From contig NZ_WKKH01000029.1 of the NCBI RefSeq assembly GCF_009674725.1, forward strand, positions 1 to 63,919: a stretch of DNA of 63,919 bases, given 5' to 3'. The stretch's first letter is position 1. Each line of letters starts with the position of its first letter. This DNA comes from Pedobacter petrophilus (lineage in GTDB: Bacteria; Bacteroidota; Bacteroidia; Sphingobacteriales; Sphingobacteriaceae). Positions 49,028 to 59,235 of the stretch are shown piece after piece. The notes below the pieces were generated by a model. That model did no database searches. It had not been told where the DNA came from and saw only the letters and a program-made list of their open reading frames with translations. A program made the position numbers and the translations under genes.

Positions 49028-49522
49028 ATGGATTTTAACACAAACTATGAAGAATTAGATCTCGAGTACTGTCGCGCTACCTCGGGCTTAAGATTAACTA
49101 ACTACATCATTGACATGATTTTTTTCTATTTGATCATGTTTGGTTTGGGCATAGTGCTTGGAATTCTAGCGCCAAGTTTACTTAATATTTTTGATGGTTT
49201 AATGGGCAGGTTAATTTCCCTGTTGCTTTATGGCATCTCTATGGCGGTTATCGAAGGAGTCTCTAATGGTAAATCTATTGGAAAACTCATTACCGGAACA
49301 AAAGCAATTAATTCAGACGGAACTGATATGAATTTTGGTCAGGCATTTACGAGAAATATCATTCGGGCTATTCCCTTTAATGCCTTTAGTGCATTTGGAA
49401 CTCCTTGTAATCCCTGGCATGATCGCTTATCTAATACAATTGTTATAGAGGAGAAAAAAGCTACTTTGCTTAAGCAGAAAGAAACATTTTTTGATGCATT
49501 AAAGGAAAATCAGAAAACTTAA
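49028..49522 (+). CDS. RDD-family membrane protein
   Basis: A 164-residue membrane protein of the RDD family. The family segment starts ATSGLRLTNYIIDMIFFY, with three membrane segments (about 26-48, 58-80 and weaker ones after) and the signature NGKSIGKLITGTKAI followed by FTRNIIRAIPF. The Arg-Asp-Asp motif that gave the name is here relaxed (RLTNYIID). Function is not known; some members act as ion antiporters. It is convergent with the MgtC gene, and the stop codons overlap in TTAA. Confidence 0.85.
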   Translation: MDFNTNYEELDLEYCRATSGLRLTNYIIDMIFFYLIMFGLGIVLGILAPSLLNIFDGLMGRLISLLLYGISMAVIEGVSNGKSIGKLITGTKAINSDGTDMNFGQAFTRNIIRAIPFNAFSAFGTPCNPWHDRLSNTIVIEEKKATLLKQKETFFDALKENQKT

Positions 49523-50178
49523 AAATCAAATTCTATAATATCTTTATCCTTTAACATCTGTTCAACGAACCTCTGGTGATTAGTTGGCGTGCCTGTTGCC
49601 GTCCAGTTGCCGGTAATGATATTATTTACAAGCTGATGTTTTCCGCGTTGAGGTTTAAGTTTATTTTCTCTAAAAACTTCTTCATAACTTTCTAAATCAC
49701 CCTGGGTATGTTGCTTTTTCACAATGCGATAGATTCTTTTCGTAAAGCGTCTATCGCCAATTTCTTCGATAAACGGAAAAACAATCAGGGCTAAAAGCAC
49801 AACAGCAGTAACACCAATTGCTTGTTCGTAATAGCCGGAACCAACAGCCATGCCAATTGCAGCAACGATCCAGATGATACAAGCCGTTGTTAAACCCTTT
49901 ACCCGGTTCTCTTCTTTGAAAATTACGCCCGCGCCCAAAAAACCTATTCCGGTTACAATATTAGAGGCAATACGATCCTGACTTGTTGGTCCGATTTTAA
50001 TGGATAGGATGGTAAACAAGGTAGCACCCAAACCTATCATCATCATCGTTTTTAAACCTGCAGACTTGCTTCTATACTCTCTTTCCGCACCGATTAATCC
50101 ACACAAAAGTGTGGCCAGCAGAAATTTATTTACTTCACTTTGTGTGATGAAATGGCTATTATCTAAGATATTGTTCAT
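49519..50178 (-). CDS. MgtC/SapB-family membrane protein
   Basis: A 219-residue inner-membrane protein. The N-terminal MgtC domain has four membrane segments (about 18-135) with LLCGLIGAEREYRSKSAGLKT, GIGFLGAGVIF and GLTTACIIWIVAAIG, all family motifs. A cytosolic C-terminal part (about 140-219) follows. MgtC in pathogens helps survival at low magnesium and regulates ATP synthase; in this organism the role is unknown. The gene ends in a 4-base overlap with the convergent RDD gene. Confidence 0.9.
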   Translation of the reverse strand: MNNILDNSHFITQSEVNKFLLATLLCGLIGAEREYRSKSAGLKTMMMIGLGATLFTILSIKIGPTSQDRIASNIVTGIGFLGAGVIFKEENRVKGLTTACIIWIVAAIGMAVGSGYYEQAIGVTAVVLLALIVFPFIEEIGDRRFTKRIYRIVKKQHTQGDLESYEEVFRENKLKPQRGKHQLVNNIITGNWTATGTPTNHQRFVEQMLKDKDIIEFDF

Positions 50179-50201
50179 TAACGGAGATTAACAGCACCAA
50201 A

Positions 50202-51218
50202 TTAGTAAAAATCGTAACATCTTAAGCCATTTGCCCGACCCCCATTAGAACTATTTGGAAAATACTTTTCATAACCTACCCCAATTTCTGATGTCCCGCC
50301 CGTGTTGCTATAATTAATTTTTGAGGTAGTTGCATCATGGCTGATGCCTAACCTGAATTTTTCTCCGTTGGTTTTTCTATTAAAAATATCAAAAATTACC
50401 GAAAAGACGATTGCATCATTTCCATTCGCATTTCCATCGTTACGGTACCAGATTCCGGCATTAATCCCTGCGTATTTGTATTGAGTGCCAACACTAAATG
50501 AATTTACGTTCCCTTGTTTATACATGACTACAGATGGTATGAGGTAACTCCCATCGCGATCATATTGATCTGGAATCAGGGTGACTTTATAACTTAAGTT
50601 AGCAGAAATCCTCAAAGGCAGTTTAGCCTGAAATCCAGACAGCGACTCATCCGGACGGTTTAAGTGATGCGTTGCTAACCCCAACATAAACTTGCCATAA
50701 ACCAGATTGGCACCAGCATTTGCATCCAGGTAAAACCGACTATCAATTGCAGGCCGCTCTGCACCAGAAACACTCCCGGGAATATAGCCGGAATTGATGT
50801 CTATCTGATCTCCAAAAACCAGTTTATCCCAGTTCAGTTTCTGATTGGTTACGCCCGCCTGCAAGCCAAAAGAAAGCGTAAAATCATCCCCACCGATGAT
50901 GTACGAATAACTTGCTGCAATATTATTTTTGACCAGGTACGCCGTTCCTTCACTACTGCGGTTGAAAATTATCCCCAATCCGCTGTTAATCTGGTAGAGA
51001 TTTAAATCAGCGGAGGCACTCATGTAAGAAAAATCGCTGGCCAAACCTGTCCATTGATTTCTATAGAGCGCATTAAACCTGATATCGCCCTCAAATTGTC
51101 CGGTAAGTGCCGGATTCAAATAGATTGGTGCGTTATAAAATTGCGAATAAATATGATCCTGGCCGATCGAAATCAGTGGTAGTACCATCATCAGCATCCA
51201 TAATATCATCCTCCTCAT
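50202..51218 (-). CDS. PorP/SprF-family type IX secretion system membrane protein
   Basis: An outer-membrane beta-barrel of 338 residues with a signal peptide (about 1-19). The family start QDHIYSQFYNAPIYLNPALTGQFEGDIRFNALYRNQW is clear, and the protein continues with barrel strands such as GLGIIFNRSSEG and LGLATHHLNRP. PorP/SprF proteins pair with giant proteins carrying a gliding-type C-terminal domain and are thought to help them reach or attach to the surface. The partner gene lies two bases upstream on the same strand. The core T9SS genes are not in the window. Confidence 0.93.
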   Translation of the reverse strand: MRRMILWMLMMVLPLISIGQDHIYSQFYNAPIYLNPALTGQFEGDIRFNALYRNQWTGLASDFSYMSASADLNLYQINSGLGIIFNRSSEGTAYLVKNNIAASYSYIIGGDDFTLSFGLQAGVTNQKLNWDKLVFGDQIDINSGYIPGSVSGAERPAIDSRFYLDANAGANLVYGKFMLGLATHHLNRPDESLSGFQAKLPLRISANLSYKVTLIPDQYDRDGSYLIPSVVMYKQGNVNSFSVGTQYKYAGINAGIWYRNDGNANGNDAIVFSVIFDIFNRKTNGEKFRLGISHDATTSKINYSNTGGTSEIGVGYEKYFPNSSNGGRANGLRCYDFY

Positions 51219-51220
51219 CG

Positions 51221-54200
51221 TTATCTTATTAAATATATTACACCAGTTTTTCTCGGAGATGATGAATCATAGGTCATCCCCTTCCAATCGCTGCCATTTA
51301 CAAATTTCACCTCTATTTTCCAGTAATATACACCCTGCGGCTGTTCTTTTCCATTATATGTTCCATCCCATCCTTCTAAAGGTGCACCATCATCCAGTTT
51401 TGAACTTTCCCAAAGCATCTGCCCCCATTTATTAAAGACAGACATTTTCCACTCCTGAATCCCTCTTCCTTTTGCTTTGAAAACCCTGATTTCATTCTTC
51501 GCACTCGCTGGCATAAAAGAATTAGGAACGTTTAAATATCCCGGAACACCAATAATTCTAACGGATTGAACTGTTGTAGCACTACACCCTTCCCTATTAA
51601 GCACTTTCAGTGTAACCGTATAAGTTCCTTCATTACCATAAGTGTGATTCGGATTTTGCAACGTTGAAACGGCACCATCGCCAAAAGTCCATTCCCAGCT
51701 TACGGCCCCGGTACTACTATCTCTAAAGCCAAAAGCATAGTTAGGAACAGATAGCTCATTGCCGGGCGATACGGTAAAGGTAGCAACCGGAGGCGCTACA
51801 ACACTAATCGGCGCGCTTGCGGTTATGGTATTGGTACAGCCTAAAGTATTGGTGGCGGTTAAGCTTACAGTGAAGTTTCTGCCCACTCCGTTAAAAGTAT
51901 GCGTTGGCTCAGAAGCGGTAGAAGTTGTTCCGTCGCCAAAATCCCAAATATAGCCGATTGCATTTCTGCTGTTGTTTTTAAACTTTACAACTAAGCCATC
52001 GCATCCGCTGGTTTTATCTGCCGTAAAGCTCACTTCTGGTTGTTCCAAAACTTCAATTTCTTCAGTTGTGGATGCGTTTGAGCAATCATTAGAGGCATAG
52101 AGCGTAACCCGGTATCTTCCGGCTCTGGTAAAGGTATGCGAAACAGTTTCAGGTGAAATATTGCGTACCACGGTACTGCCATCACCAAAATCGTAAACAA
52201 AGGTATTTGCTCCTGTCGTATTGTTAAAAAAGTCTACGCTAAATGGCGCGCAACCTCGAAGCTGACTGCTATTTACAACCAATTCTGCGGTAATATTATT
52301 TGGGGCCACATTAATGGTATAGGAAGATTCATTGGTTCCACACTCATTTACTGCAATCATTTTGACTATATAATTGGTTACTACGATCGTATTGTAAGTG
52401 TGCGAAACACTGCTTTTATCTGTTTTCGTCAGCGTAGTTCCATCTCCAAAATCATAGGTATATGTACCATTATTTCCTGGTGATGTATTGCTGAATGTCA
52501 CTGTAAAAGGAGAACATCCCGCAGTTTTATCTGGTGAGAAAATTGAAATTGGCGCTGCTTTAACTAAAACAGTTGAGGTCTGCCTGCTTACCCCGCAAGG
52601 TGTTGTCGCCTCCAGTGTTACCGTGTAGGTAATGTCTCTGCCAGTAAGATCAGCAGCGTAAACAATATTCGATGGTTCAGCCAGATTGGAAGAAGTACCA
52701 TTGCCAAAATCCCATCTGAATGTGGCATCTGTTAGCGAAGTTGATGTGTTTGTAAACCTCACGCTAAGTGGTCCACATCCTTCAACAACATCCTGAGTAT
52801 AGGAAGCAGTTACATCCTGCCGCGTAAAAAAAGTATGAGAAAACTCATCGCCGTTACAGCCTAAACTACTCGTTACAACCAGTTTTATAACAACAGATTG
52901 ATTTTGAGCCGTGATGGTATAGCCAGGGAAATCTATACCTGTTCCAATTTGTACATTGTTGGCAAACCAGGTATAGGTAGCATTCCGATCGGGATATGGT
53001 GTTGCAGTAAGGTTAACTGAACTTAAGTTAAAGGGCACGCAACCTGCATCTGTAGCATAAGTAAATTCTGCTTTTGCAGGAAGGTTTACGGTAATCTTCA
53101 CCTGGTTGCTGATGTTCACCGGGCAAGAGCCACTGGCAACAGAACGCCTGTAATAAATGGTTGCCGTTGGTACAGGTGGTGTATAATCAGCACCTGTTGC
53201 ACCTGTAACATCGGTCCATACGGTTGCGTTTAAACTCGATTGCCATTGATAACCATAAGCTCCATTACCCCCGGTTGGAGCCGAGCCGATAAGCGGGGCA
53301 GCAGCGTTACCTATGCAAATGATTTGATCGGCAGCGATGGTGTTGTTGCTCAGTGCCGGCAACACCACAACCTGAACGCTGTTACTCATTGCAATACAAA
53401 TGGTGCTGTTAACTAACCTGCGGTAGAAAGTAGATACCGAAACGTTCACGGTTAAATCTTTATTGGTAGCATTGGTAAGGTTTGTCCATGTATTTCCATC
53501 TGCACTACTCTGCCATTGGTAACTGAAAACCCCACTTCCACCTGTTGGTGTACTACCGGTAATGGTAGCACTTTGACCAAAACAAATTGGATCTGCAGGC
53601 GTTGAGATGCTATTGGTTACAGGAAAAAAGTAAGTAACGGTTGTTTCTGATGATGAAGGTGGGCAACCCTCAAACCCGGTAATAGTCCACCTAAACCGAT
53701 AGGTTTGTCCGGGAATCAAACCTGAAACAGCTGTATTGAACAACGTAGGATCACTAATCGTAATATTACTCTGGCCAGATACCAATGTCCATAAACCACT
53801 GTTTGGTGCGGGATTATTTCCATTCAGTGTTACCCCATTACCGCTACATAAGCTTTGATTTGCACCTGCGTTCGAAGCAACAGTTGAAGGATTTATGGTG
53901 ATGGTAGTTGCAGATGACTGAGCTTCTGAACATACACCACTCTGAACAATAGCCCTGAATTTTGTGGTTACGGTTATATTAGAAAAAACATAAGGATTTG
54001 CTGTCGAATTGGTACTCGCCCAGGTTACTCCATTGTCGATAGAGATTTCCCACCTCACAATACTTCCAACTTGCCCTGTTAATGAAATGGTACCATTATT
54101 GGCTCCTGCGCACAGCGTCAAATCATTACCCGTTGTTCCGCCAACGCTTAGCGGGTTTACGGTTATGACCACATCATCACTGTTGCTGGAACAACTTTGA

Positions 54201-57148
54201 TCGCTGATTGTCCACCTGAAAGTATAACTGTTTCCTGCAACTAAGCCAGATACAACCGCATTGTTTTTAGTATCGTCATCAAAAGTAATGGTTGTATTAG
54301 CAGGAACCACCGTCCACTTTCCTGTTCCAACATCAGGAACATTTCCTTTTAAACTGTAAGTTGCAGCATTACAAATAGATTCATCTGGCCCTGCATTGGC
54401 TAAAGTGGCACTTGGTAAAACAGTGATGGTGATGGATGTTGCTGCACCTATACAACCACCTGCAGATACTGGCGTTACGGTATACGTTACCGTACCTGAA
54501 GCTGTACCCGTATTAATTAAAACATCATTGATCTGAGCCGCTGCTGTAGCCACAGTACGATCTCTATTGCCCGTAACAGTGCCTGTAACCGCGCTGGTGT
54601 AAGTATAATTAACATTTGCCGCAGCAGAAGTAAAGGTAATGGCAGATGAAGTATTGTTGCAAATGGTAAGGTTAAGCGCTGTAGCAACTACATTGGGATT
54701 AGGTGTTACCGTAACCACGAAATTAAAAGGAACACCATTGCAACCATCTCTTTGTGGTGTAATGGTATACGTTACTGTACCATTCGCATTTAAATCGGTA
54801 TTAACCAGTAAATCATTAATTCCACCCGATCCTGATGGTGTAACGCCGGTTACGTTGGCAGATCCGGTAGCAGTCCAGTTAAAAACTGTCCCACTTGCTA
54901 AACCTGTAGGTGTATAATCGACGTTTTTTCCAGTACAGATAGATTTACTCGCAGCGCTTGTTACACTAATGTCTGGATATATGGTTAATATAATTTCATC
55001 AGGAATCTGGTCACAGGGTGGGGCCAGGTTTGTAGTGGCCCTAAGGATTAGGGTTACGGTACCATTAGCCTTTTCTGCTGCTGTAGGGGTATAGGTTGCA
55101 TTGAGGTCATTTCTGCTTGGGAAGAACTCACCATCGCCACCTACCCAGGCTTGACTGATCACAGCGCCTGTAATTGTTCCAGCCAGGTTAAAACTGGATT
55201 CTGTAAAACATAAATTCTGGTCAATGCCTGCATTGATTATCGGTGCAGTGGTAAAAGTTAGTTTTTGGGTTTTCTGTATTGTTCCGCAGTTATTTTTATG
55301 TGTAACTGTAACGCTGTATGCATCATAACTATCAAATTTAATGGAGGGATATTTAGAACTTGCTGAAGTTCCTCCGGTAAAGCTATAGGTTCCAGATCCG
55401 GATGGTGTAACCGTCCAGGTATAGGTATCTGCAAGATCCTGATATGTTCCTGATATTAGCGTTCTCGTTGGCCCGGCTGTTGTAGGGTTGAAATCATAAG
55501 TGGCCAGATTACACAGAATGATATCGGGAGAAAGCGTAGCAGCAGGCGGTTCATTTACCACAACGGTTTGAGGACCCGAAGCTACTAAACCACAAGATGG
55601 CGTAGTAATATTTAAAACGATGGTGTAGATACCAGGATTTGTAAAAACAAACGCTGGAGCTGTGCTGGATGCACTTGTTCCATTGGCATAAGTTACCGCA
55701 GGGGATACACTCCATGAATATGTATTGGCCGATTCGCAGGTATTATCCAATATAGATAAATCCGTAGCCGCTAATGTTGAACCCACGCAAATGGTGGTTT
55801 GTGGCAATGAAAATGCAGGTTTTGGTGGATCCTGAATGCAAATCTTCTTTTCTACAGGCTCCGCATTACAGGCGCCAGAACTGTTGGACTCTAACCTGAT
55901 AACGTGTTCACCACGTGTTAAAAACCGGGTAACCAGATTATATGAACGTGGTTTGTTTGCTTGTGTTATCACACCATCTACAAACCAGTTGTAGGTAACC
56001 TGATTTGGTGCGCAAGCTGGGGTATTGGTATTCGGATCTTCACCTAAAACAGATGTATTGAAAAAAGTAACATCCGTATTGGTACAGGATGGTGTTTGAA
56101 AAGTAAAGTCATTCATGGGCTTTACCACTACTTTAGCCGATGAAGAAACCGGAGTTCCAACGGTACCGCAAAAATCATTTGATACATTGATGGTAACCGG
56201 AAATGCATTGTAAATGGTACCGGCACTGGTTACAGAAGTACGTCCACAGGATGATATCGTATAGGGATGGGTTACCTTTCCTGCATTGTTGATGATATCA
56301 CATAAAGTGTAAGCCGTCATGCTTCCATCTCCCCAGCTTATGGTATAGCTATTACCCGGAAAATTATTCTGGATTCCGGCTGGAGATGTGTAATCCACAT
56401 TAAATTCCAAAAAGCCCAGCGGTAAACAGACGATATTATTACCAGATGTACCAAAGGCGGTGATAGCTCTGTTATTCACCAGTAAATATCCTTTTGTTCC
56501 TATGCTTCCATCCGGGAAGGTCGCCTTTGCGATGATGGTGTAATGTGTCTGATCAGCAGTGAAACTTGCGATGTTTGCAGCAAAGTTCAGCGTTGTAGTT
56601 CCTCCTGTTGCTTCATTTTTAACCGTTGCTGCAATAGTAGCTGCTGGAGTCGATTCATTATTAATAAAAAATGAGTTATTGGGCTTACTCACACAGGTAC
56701 CAAAAGTTTCTGTATTTGAGGAATTTAAATAAGTTGATGTGAGTTTAGCTTCAACGGGAAATCCTAATCTGATCTCGAAAGCTGCAGACTCGCTGCTTAC
56801 TGAAGCCGGCACAGTGGTTTTCACCCGAACCTTGTAACCCGTTCCCGGCAAAATTCCTGTTGTCGGGATTAAACCATTCACATAAGTACTGTAGAACCCG
56901 TTATAAGAGCCAATTAATCTTTCAGTACCAAAATTTCCATTCTGATCAGATAAATAAAGCTGAAATACATTACCCTGTCCGGCACAGCTATTGGCTATGC
57001 TAAACGGAACCGCTATTGTACTACCGGGGGTAAATGGTCCTGCATCTACAACGCCAATATTAATCTGGGAAAACCCAGCTGACGAAATAAAAAACAACCC
57101 CAGAAACAAGGCAAAAAAGGGCCATTTCCTTATTGAACAGGTCTTCAT
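51221..57148 (-). CDS. giant PKD/Ig-like surface protein with T9SS type B (gliding) C-terminal domain
   Basis: From ATG 57148 (a GTG lies four codons upstream) the protein has 1975 residues and a signal peptide (KWPFFALFLGLFF...). It consists of about 20 Ig/PKD-like modules. The middle contains repeated modules with SNAGANQSLC- or NAGPDESIC-type starts and TITVNP ends. The last quarter has at least five PKD modules with FGDG or FGNG cores. The C-terminus (about 1880-1975: NVPNSFMPASAKNEIRVFK, FNKWGQMLWES, GWDGTYNGKEQPQGVYYWKI) is the type B sorting domain exported by the type IX system. It is upstream of porP/sprF with a two-base gap. It is probably an adhesin. Confidence 0.93.
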   Translation of the reverse strand: MKTCSIRKWPFFALFLGLFFISSAGFSQINIGVVDAGPFTPGSTIAVPFSIANSCAGQGNVFQLYLSDQNGNFGTERLIGSYNGFYSTYVNGLIPTTGILPGTGYKVRVKTTVPASVSSESAAFEIRLGFPVEAKLTSTYLNSSNTETFGTCVSKPNNSFFINNESTPAATIAATVKNEATGGTTTLNFAANIASFTADQTHYTIIAKATFPDGSIGTKGYLLVNNRAITAFGTSGNNIVCLPLGFLEFNVDYTSPAGIQNNFPGNSYTISWGDGSMTAYTLCDIINNAGKVTHPYTISSCGRTSVTSAGTIYNAFPVTINVSNDFCGTVGTPVSSSAKVVVKPMNDFTFQTPSCTNTDVTFFNTSVLGEDPNTNTPACAPNQVTYNWFVDGVITQANKPRSYNLVTRFLTRGEHVIRLESNSSGACNAEPVEKKICIQDPPKPAFSLPQTTICVGSTLAATDLSILDNTCESANTYSWSVSPAVTYANGTSASSTAPAFVFTNPGIYTIVLNITTPSCGLVASGPQTVVVNEPPAATLSPDIILCNLATYDFNPTTAGPTRTLISGTYQDLADTYTWTVTPSGSGTYSFTGGTSASSKYPSIKFDSYDAYSVTVTHKNNCGTIQKTQKLTFTTAPIINAGIDQNLCFTESSFNLAGTITGAVISQAWVGGDGEFFPSRNDLNATYTPTAAEKANGTVTLILRATTNLAPPCDQIPDEIILTIYPDISVTSAASKSICTGKNVDYTPTGLASGTVFNWTATGSANVTGVTPSGSGGINDLLVNTDLNANGTVTYTITPQRDGCNGVPFNFVVTVTPNPNVVATALNLTICNNTSSAITFTSAAANVNYTYTSAVTGTVTGNRDRTVATAAAQINDVLINTGTASGTVTYTVTPVSAGGCIGAATSITITVLPSATLANAGPDESICNAATYSLKGNVPDVGTGKWTVVPANTTITFDDDTKNNAVVSGLVAGNSYTFRWTISDQSCSSNSDDVVITVNPLSVGGTTGNDLTLCAGANNGTISLTGQVGSIVRWEISIDNGVTWASTNSTANPYVFSNITVTTKFRAIVQSGVCSEAQSSATTITINPSTVASNAGANQSLCSGNGVTLNGNNPAPNSGLWTLVSGQSNITISDPTLFNTAVSGLIPGQTYRFRWTITGFEGCPPSSSETTVTYFFPVTNSISTPADPICFGQSATITGSTPTGGSGVFSYQWQSSADGNTWTNLTNATNKDLTVNVSVSTFYRRLVNSTICIAMSNSVQVVVLPALSNNTIAADQIICIGNAAAPLIGSAPTGGNGAYGYQWQSSLNATVWTDVTGATGADYTPPVPTATIYYRRSVASGSCPVNISNQVKITVNLPAKAEFTYATDAGCVPFNLSSVNLTATPYPDRNATYTWFANNVQIGTGIDFPGYTITAQNQSVVIKLVVTSSLGCNGDEFSHTFFTRQDVTASYTQDVVEGCGPLSVRFTNTSTSLTDATFRWDFGNGTSSNLAEPSNIVYAADLTGRDITYTVTLEATTPCGVSRQTSTVLVKAAPISIFSPDKTAGCSPFTVTFSNTSPGNNGTYTYDFGDGTTLTKTDKSSVSHTYNTIVVTNYIVKMIAVNECGTNESSYTINVAPNNITAELVVNSSQLRGCAPFSVDFFNNTTGANTFVYDFGDGSTVVRNISPETVSHTFTRAGRYRVTLYASNDCSNASTTEEIEVLEQPEVSFTADKTSGCDGLVVKFKNNSRNAIGYIWDFGDGTTSTASEPTHTFNGVGRNFTVSLTATNTLGCTNTITASAPISVVAPPVATFTVSPGNELSVPNYAFGFRDSSTGAVSWEWTFGDGAVSTLQNPNHTYGNEGTYTVTLKVLNREGCSATTVQSVRIIGVPGYLNVPNSFMPASAKNEIRVFKAKGRGIQEWKMSVFNKWGQMLWESSKLDDGAPLEGWDGTYNGKEQPQGVYYWKIEVKFVNGSDWKGMTYDSSSPRKTGVIYLIR

Positions 57149-57379
57149 AATCGCAAACACATAGGGGAATGATTTAAATGCGTTTATTTAAAAACCTTCA
57201 CTTCTGAATCCGGGGATTCAACTTACCCAAAAGCCGGGTAAACACTTCTGTTACACGTTAATAAATATTCAATTACAAATAAAGCAATTTATATATAATA
57301 GTAACAATTTTTTACATCAATCGAACAAAATGAATGGCTTAAATAGAGGTAAACATGGTTTTTAGCTAAAAAACGGACA

Positions 57380-57410
57380 AAAAAAACCCCGAAGGCAATA
57401 ACCTTCGGGG
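57380..57410 (-). terminator. Rho-independent terminator of groEL
   Basis: CCCCGAAGG (57387-57395) and CCTTCGGGG (57402-57410) form a perfect stem, followed on the minus strand by a run of eight T. The rest of the gap 57161-57446 is AT-rich and should hold the promoter of the giant gene, but no clear element was found. Confidence 0.93.
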
Positions 57411-57446
57411 AATATTTTACACGAAATGATTTCGCTATAAGTGATA

Positions 57447-59081
57447 TTACATCATACCACCCATACCGCCGCCGCCCATAGGAGGCATTGGCGCACCACC
57501 TTCTTCAGGTTCGTCTGCTAAAACAACTTCTGTAGTTAATAACATTGCTGCAATAGATGCTGCATTTTCTAAAGCTACACGACTTACTTTAGTTGGATCA
57601 ATTACACCAGCCCCGATTAAGTTTTCGTAAACATTAGTACGTGCATTATAACCGAAATCTGCAGTTCCTTCTTTAACTTTCTGAACAACGATAGAACCTT
57701 CAATACCTGCGTTTTCACAAATTTGACGTAAAGGCTCTTCAATAGCGCGACGAATAATCTGAATACCAGTATTTTCATCTTCGTTAACACCTTTAAGGTC
57801 TGCTAAAGCTTCTACCGCACGGATGAAAGCAACACCACCACCAGCAACAATACCTTCTTCTACAGCTGCACGAGTTGCATGTAAAGCATCATCAACACGG
57901 TCTTTTTTCTCTTTCATCTCCACTTCGGAAGCAGCACCTACATAAAGAACAGCAACACCGCCAGCTAATTTAGCCAAACGCTCCTGTAATTTTTCTTTAT
58001 CGTAATCAGATGTTGTGGTTTCGATTTGAGATTTAATCTGACTTACGCGAGATTTAATATCTTCTGAATTACCAGCACCATTGATTACAGTTGTGTTATC
58101 TTTATCAACAACAACTTTCTCAGCAGAACCTAAATAAGTTAAATCAGCATTTTCTAATTTATAACCTCTTTCTTCTGATACCACAATACCGCCGGTTAAA
58201 ATTGCGATGTCTTCTAACATTGCTTTTCTTCTATCACCAAAACCTGGCGCTTTAACAGCCACAACTTTCAGTGAACCACGGATTTTGTTAACCACTAAAG
58301 TAGCTAAAGCTTCGCCATCTAAATCTTCAGAAATGATTACCAATGGTTTACCCGTTTGAACCGTTTTTTCTAAAACCGGCAACAATTCTTTCATGTTGCT
58401 GATTTTTTTGTCGTAGATTAAAATGTAAGGATTTTCTAACTCCGCTTCCATTTTATCTGCATTGGTAACAAAATATGGAGATAAATAACCCCTGTCAAAC
58501 TGCATCCCTTCAACCGTTTTTACTTCAGTTTCTGTACCTTTTGCTTCTTCAACAGTAATTACACCATCTTTACCCACTTTGTTCATTGCCTCAGCAATTA
58601 ACGAACCGATCACCTCATCGTTATTAGCAGAGATAGATGCTACTTGTTTAATTTTGTTATTGTCTTCACCAACTGTTTGCGATTGCTCTTTCAAATTAGC
58701 TACAACTGCCGCTACAGCTTTATCAATACCGCGTTTTAAATCCATCGGATTTGCACCAGCAGCAACGTTTTTAATACCTGTTGTGATGATTGCCTGCGCT
58801 AAAACAGTTGCAGTAGTGGTTCCATCACCAGCAATATCTGCTGTTTTAGAAGCTACTTCTTTAACCATTTGTGCACCCATGTTTTCAACCGCATCTTTCA
58901 ATTCGATTTCTTTTGCAACAGTAACACCATCTTTAGTAATTGACGGAGAACCGAATTTTTTATCGATGATTACGTTACGGCCTTTTGGACCTAAAGTTAC
59001 TTTTACTGCATTAGCTAAGATATCAACACCACGTTTCAGGGCGTCACGTGCTTCCACGTTATATTTTACTTGTTTTGACAT
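57447..59081 (-). CDS. groEL: 60 kDa chaperonin
   Basis: GroEL forms the double-ring cage that folds proteins with GroES. The 544 residues follow the family from the N-terminus (MSKQVKYNVEARDALKRGVD) with VTLGPKGRNVI, the ATP-site DGTTTATVLAQAI, and the tail PMPPMGGGGMGGMM. It is downstream of groES on the same strand, but separated by 154 bases with ATTCATTC-like minirepeats, and it has a strong terminator. Confidence 0.98.
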   Translation of the reverse strand: MSKQVKYNVEARDALKRGVDILANAVKVTLGPKGRNVIIDKKFGSPSITKDGVTVAKEIELKDAVENMGAQMVKEVASKTADIAGDGTTTATVLAQAIITTGIKNVAAGANPMDLKRGIDKAVAAVVANLKEQSQTVGEDNNKIKQVASISANNDEVIGSLIAEAMNKVGKDGVITVEEAKGTETEVKTVEGMQFDRGYLSPYFVTNADKMEAELENPYILIYDKKISNMKELLPVLEKTVQTGKPLVIISEDLDGEALATLVVNKIRGSLKVVAVKAPGFGDRRKAMLEDIAILTGGIVVSEERGYKLENADLTYLGSAEKVVVDKDNTTVINGAGNSEDIKSRVSQIKSQIETTTSDYDKEKLQERLAKLAGGVAVLYVGAASEVEMKEKKDRVDDALHATRAAVEEGIVAGGGVAFIRAVEALADLKGVNEDENTGIQIIRRAIEEPLRQICENAGIEGSIVVQKVKEGTADFGYNARTNVYENLIGAGVIDPTKVSRVALENAASIAAMLLTTEVVLADEPEEGGAPMPPMGGGGMGGMM

Positions 59082-59097
59082 TTTGTTTTTAAATTTG

Positions 59098-59230
59098 GAA
59101 TGATTGTATGAGAGAATGATTCAATTTGGATTTCGATATATCCTATCCTTCAAAAATCATTCATTCTATAATTATTTTAATATTTGATTCAGGCTGAATT
59201 CACTCATTCGAAACTCAGTCATTCAATCAT
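59098..59230. repeat. ATTCATTC/AATGATT minirepeat spacer between groES and groEL
   Basis: The groES-groEL gap consists largely of short variants such as GGAATGATTG, GAATGATTCAA, AATCATTCATTC, TTCACTCATTCG and AGTCATTCAATCATT, in both orientations. It can fold but shows no standard terminator. Confidence 0.5.
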
Positions 59231-59235
59231 TTTAC

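Noticed and set aside
54639..54917. Long frames opposite the giant PKD gene and other large genes (also near 9217-9651, 16087-16386, 58579-59103)
   Set aside because: They are antisense shadows of confident genes and translate to unfamiliar, biased sequences.
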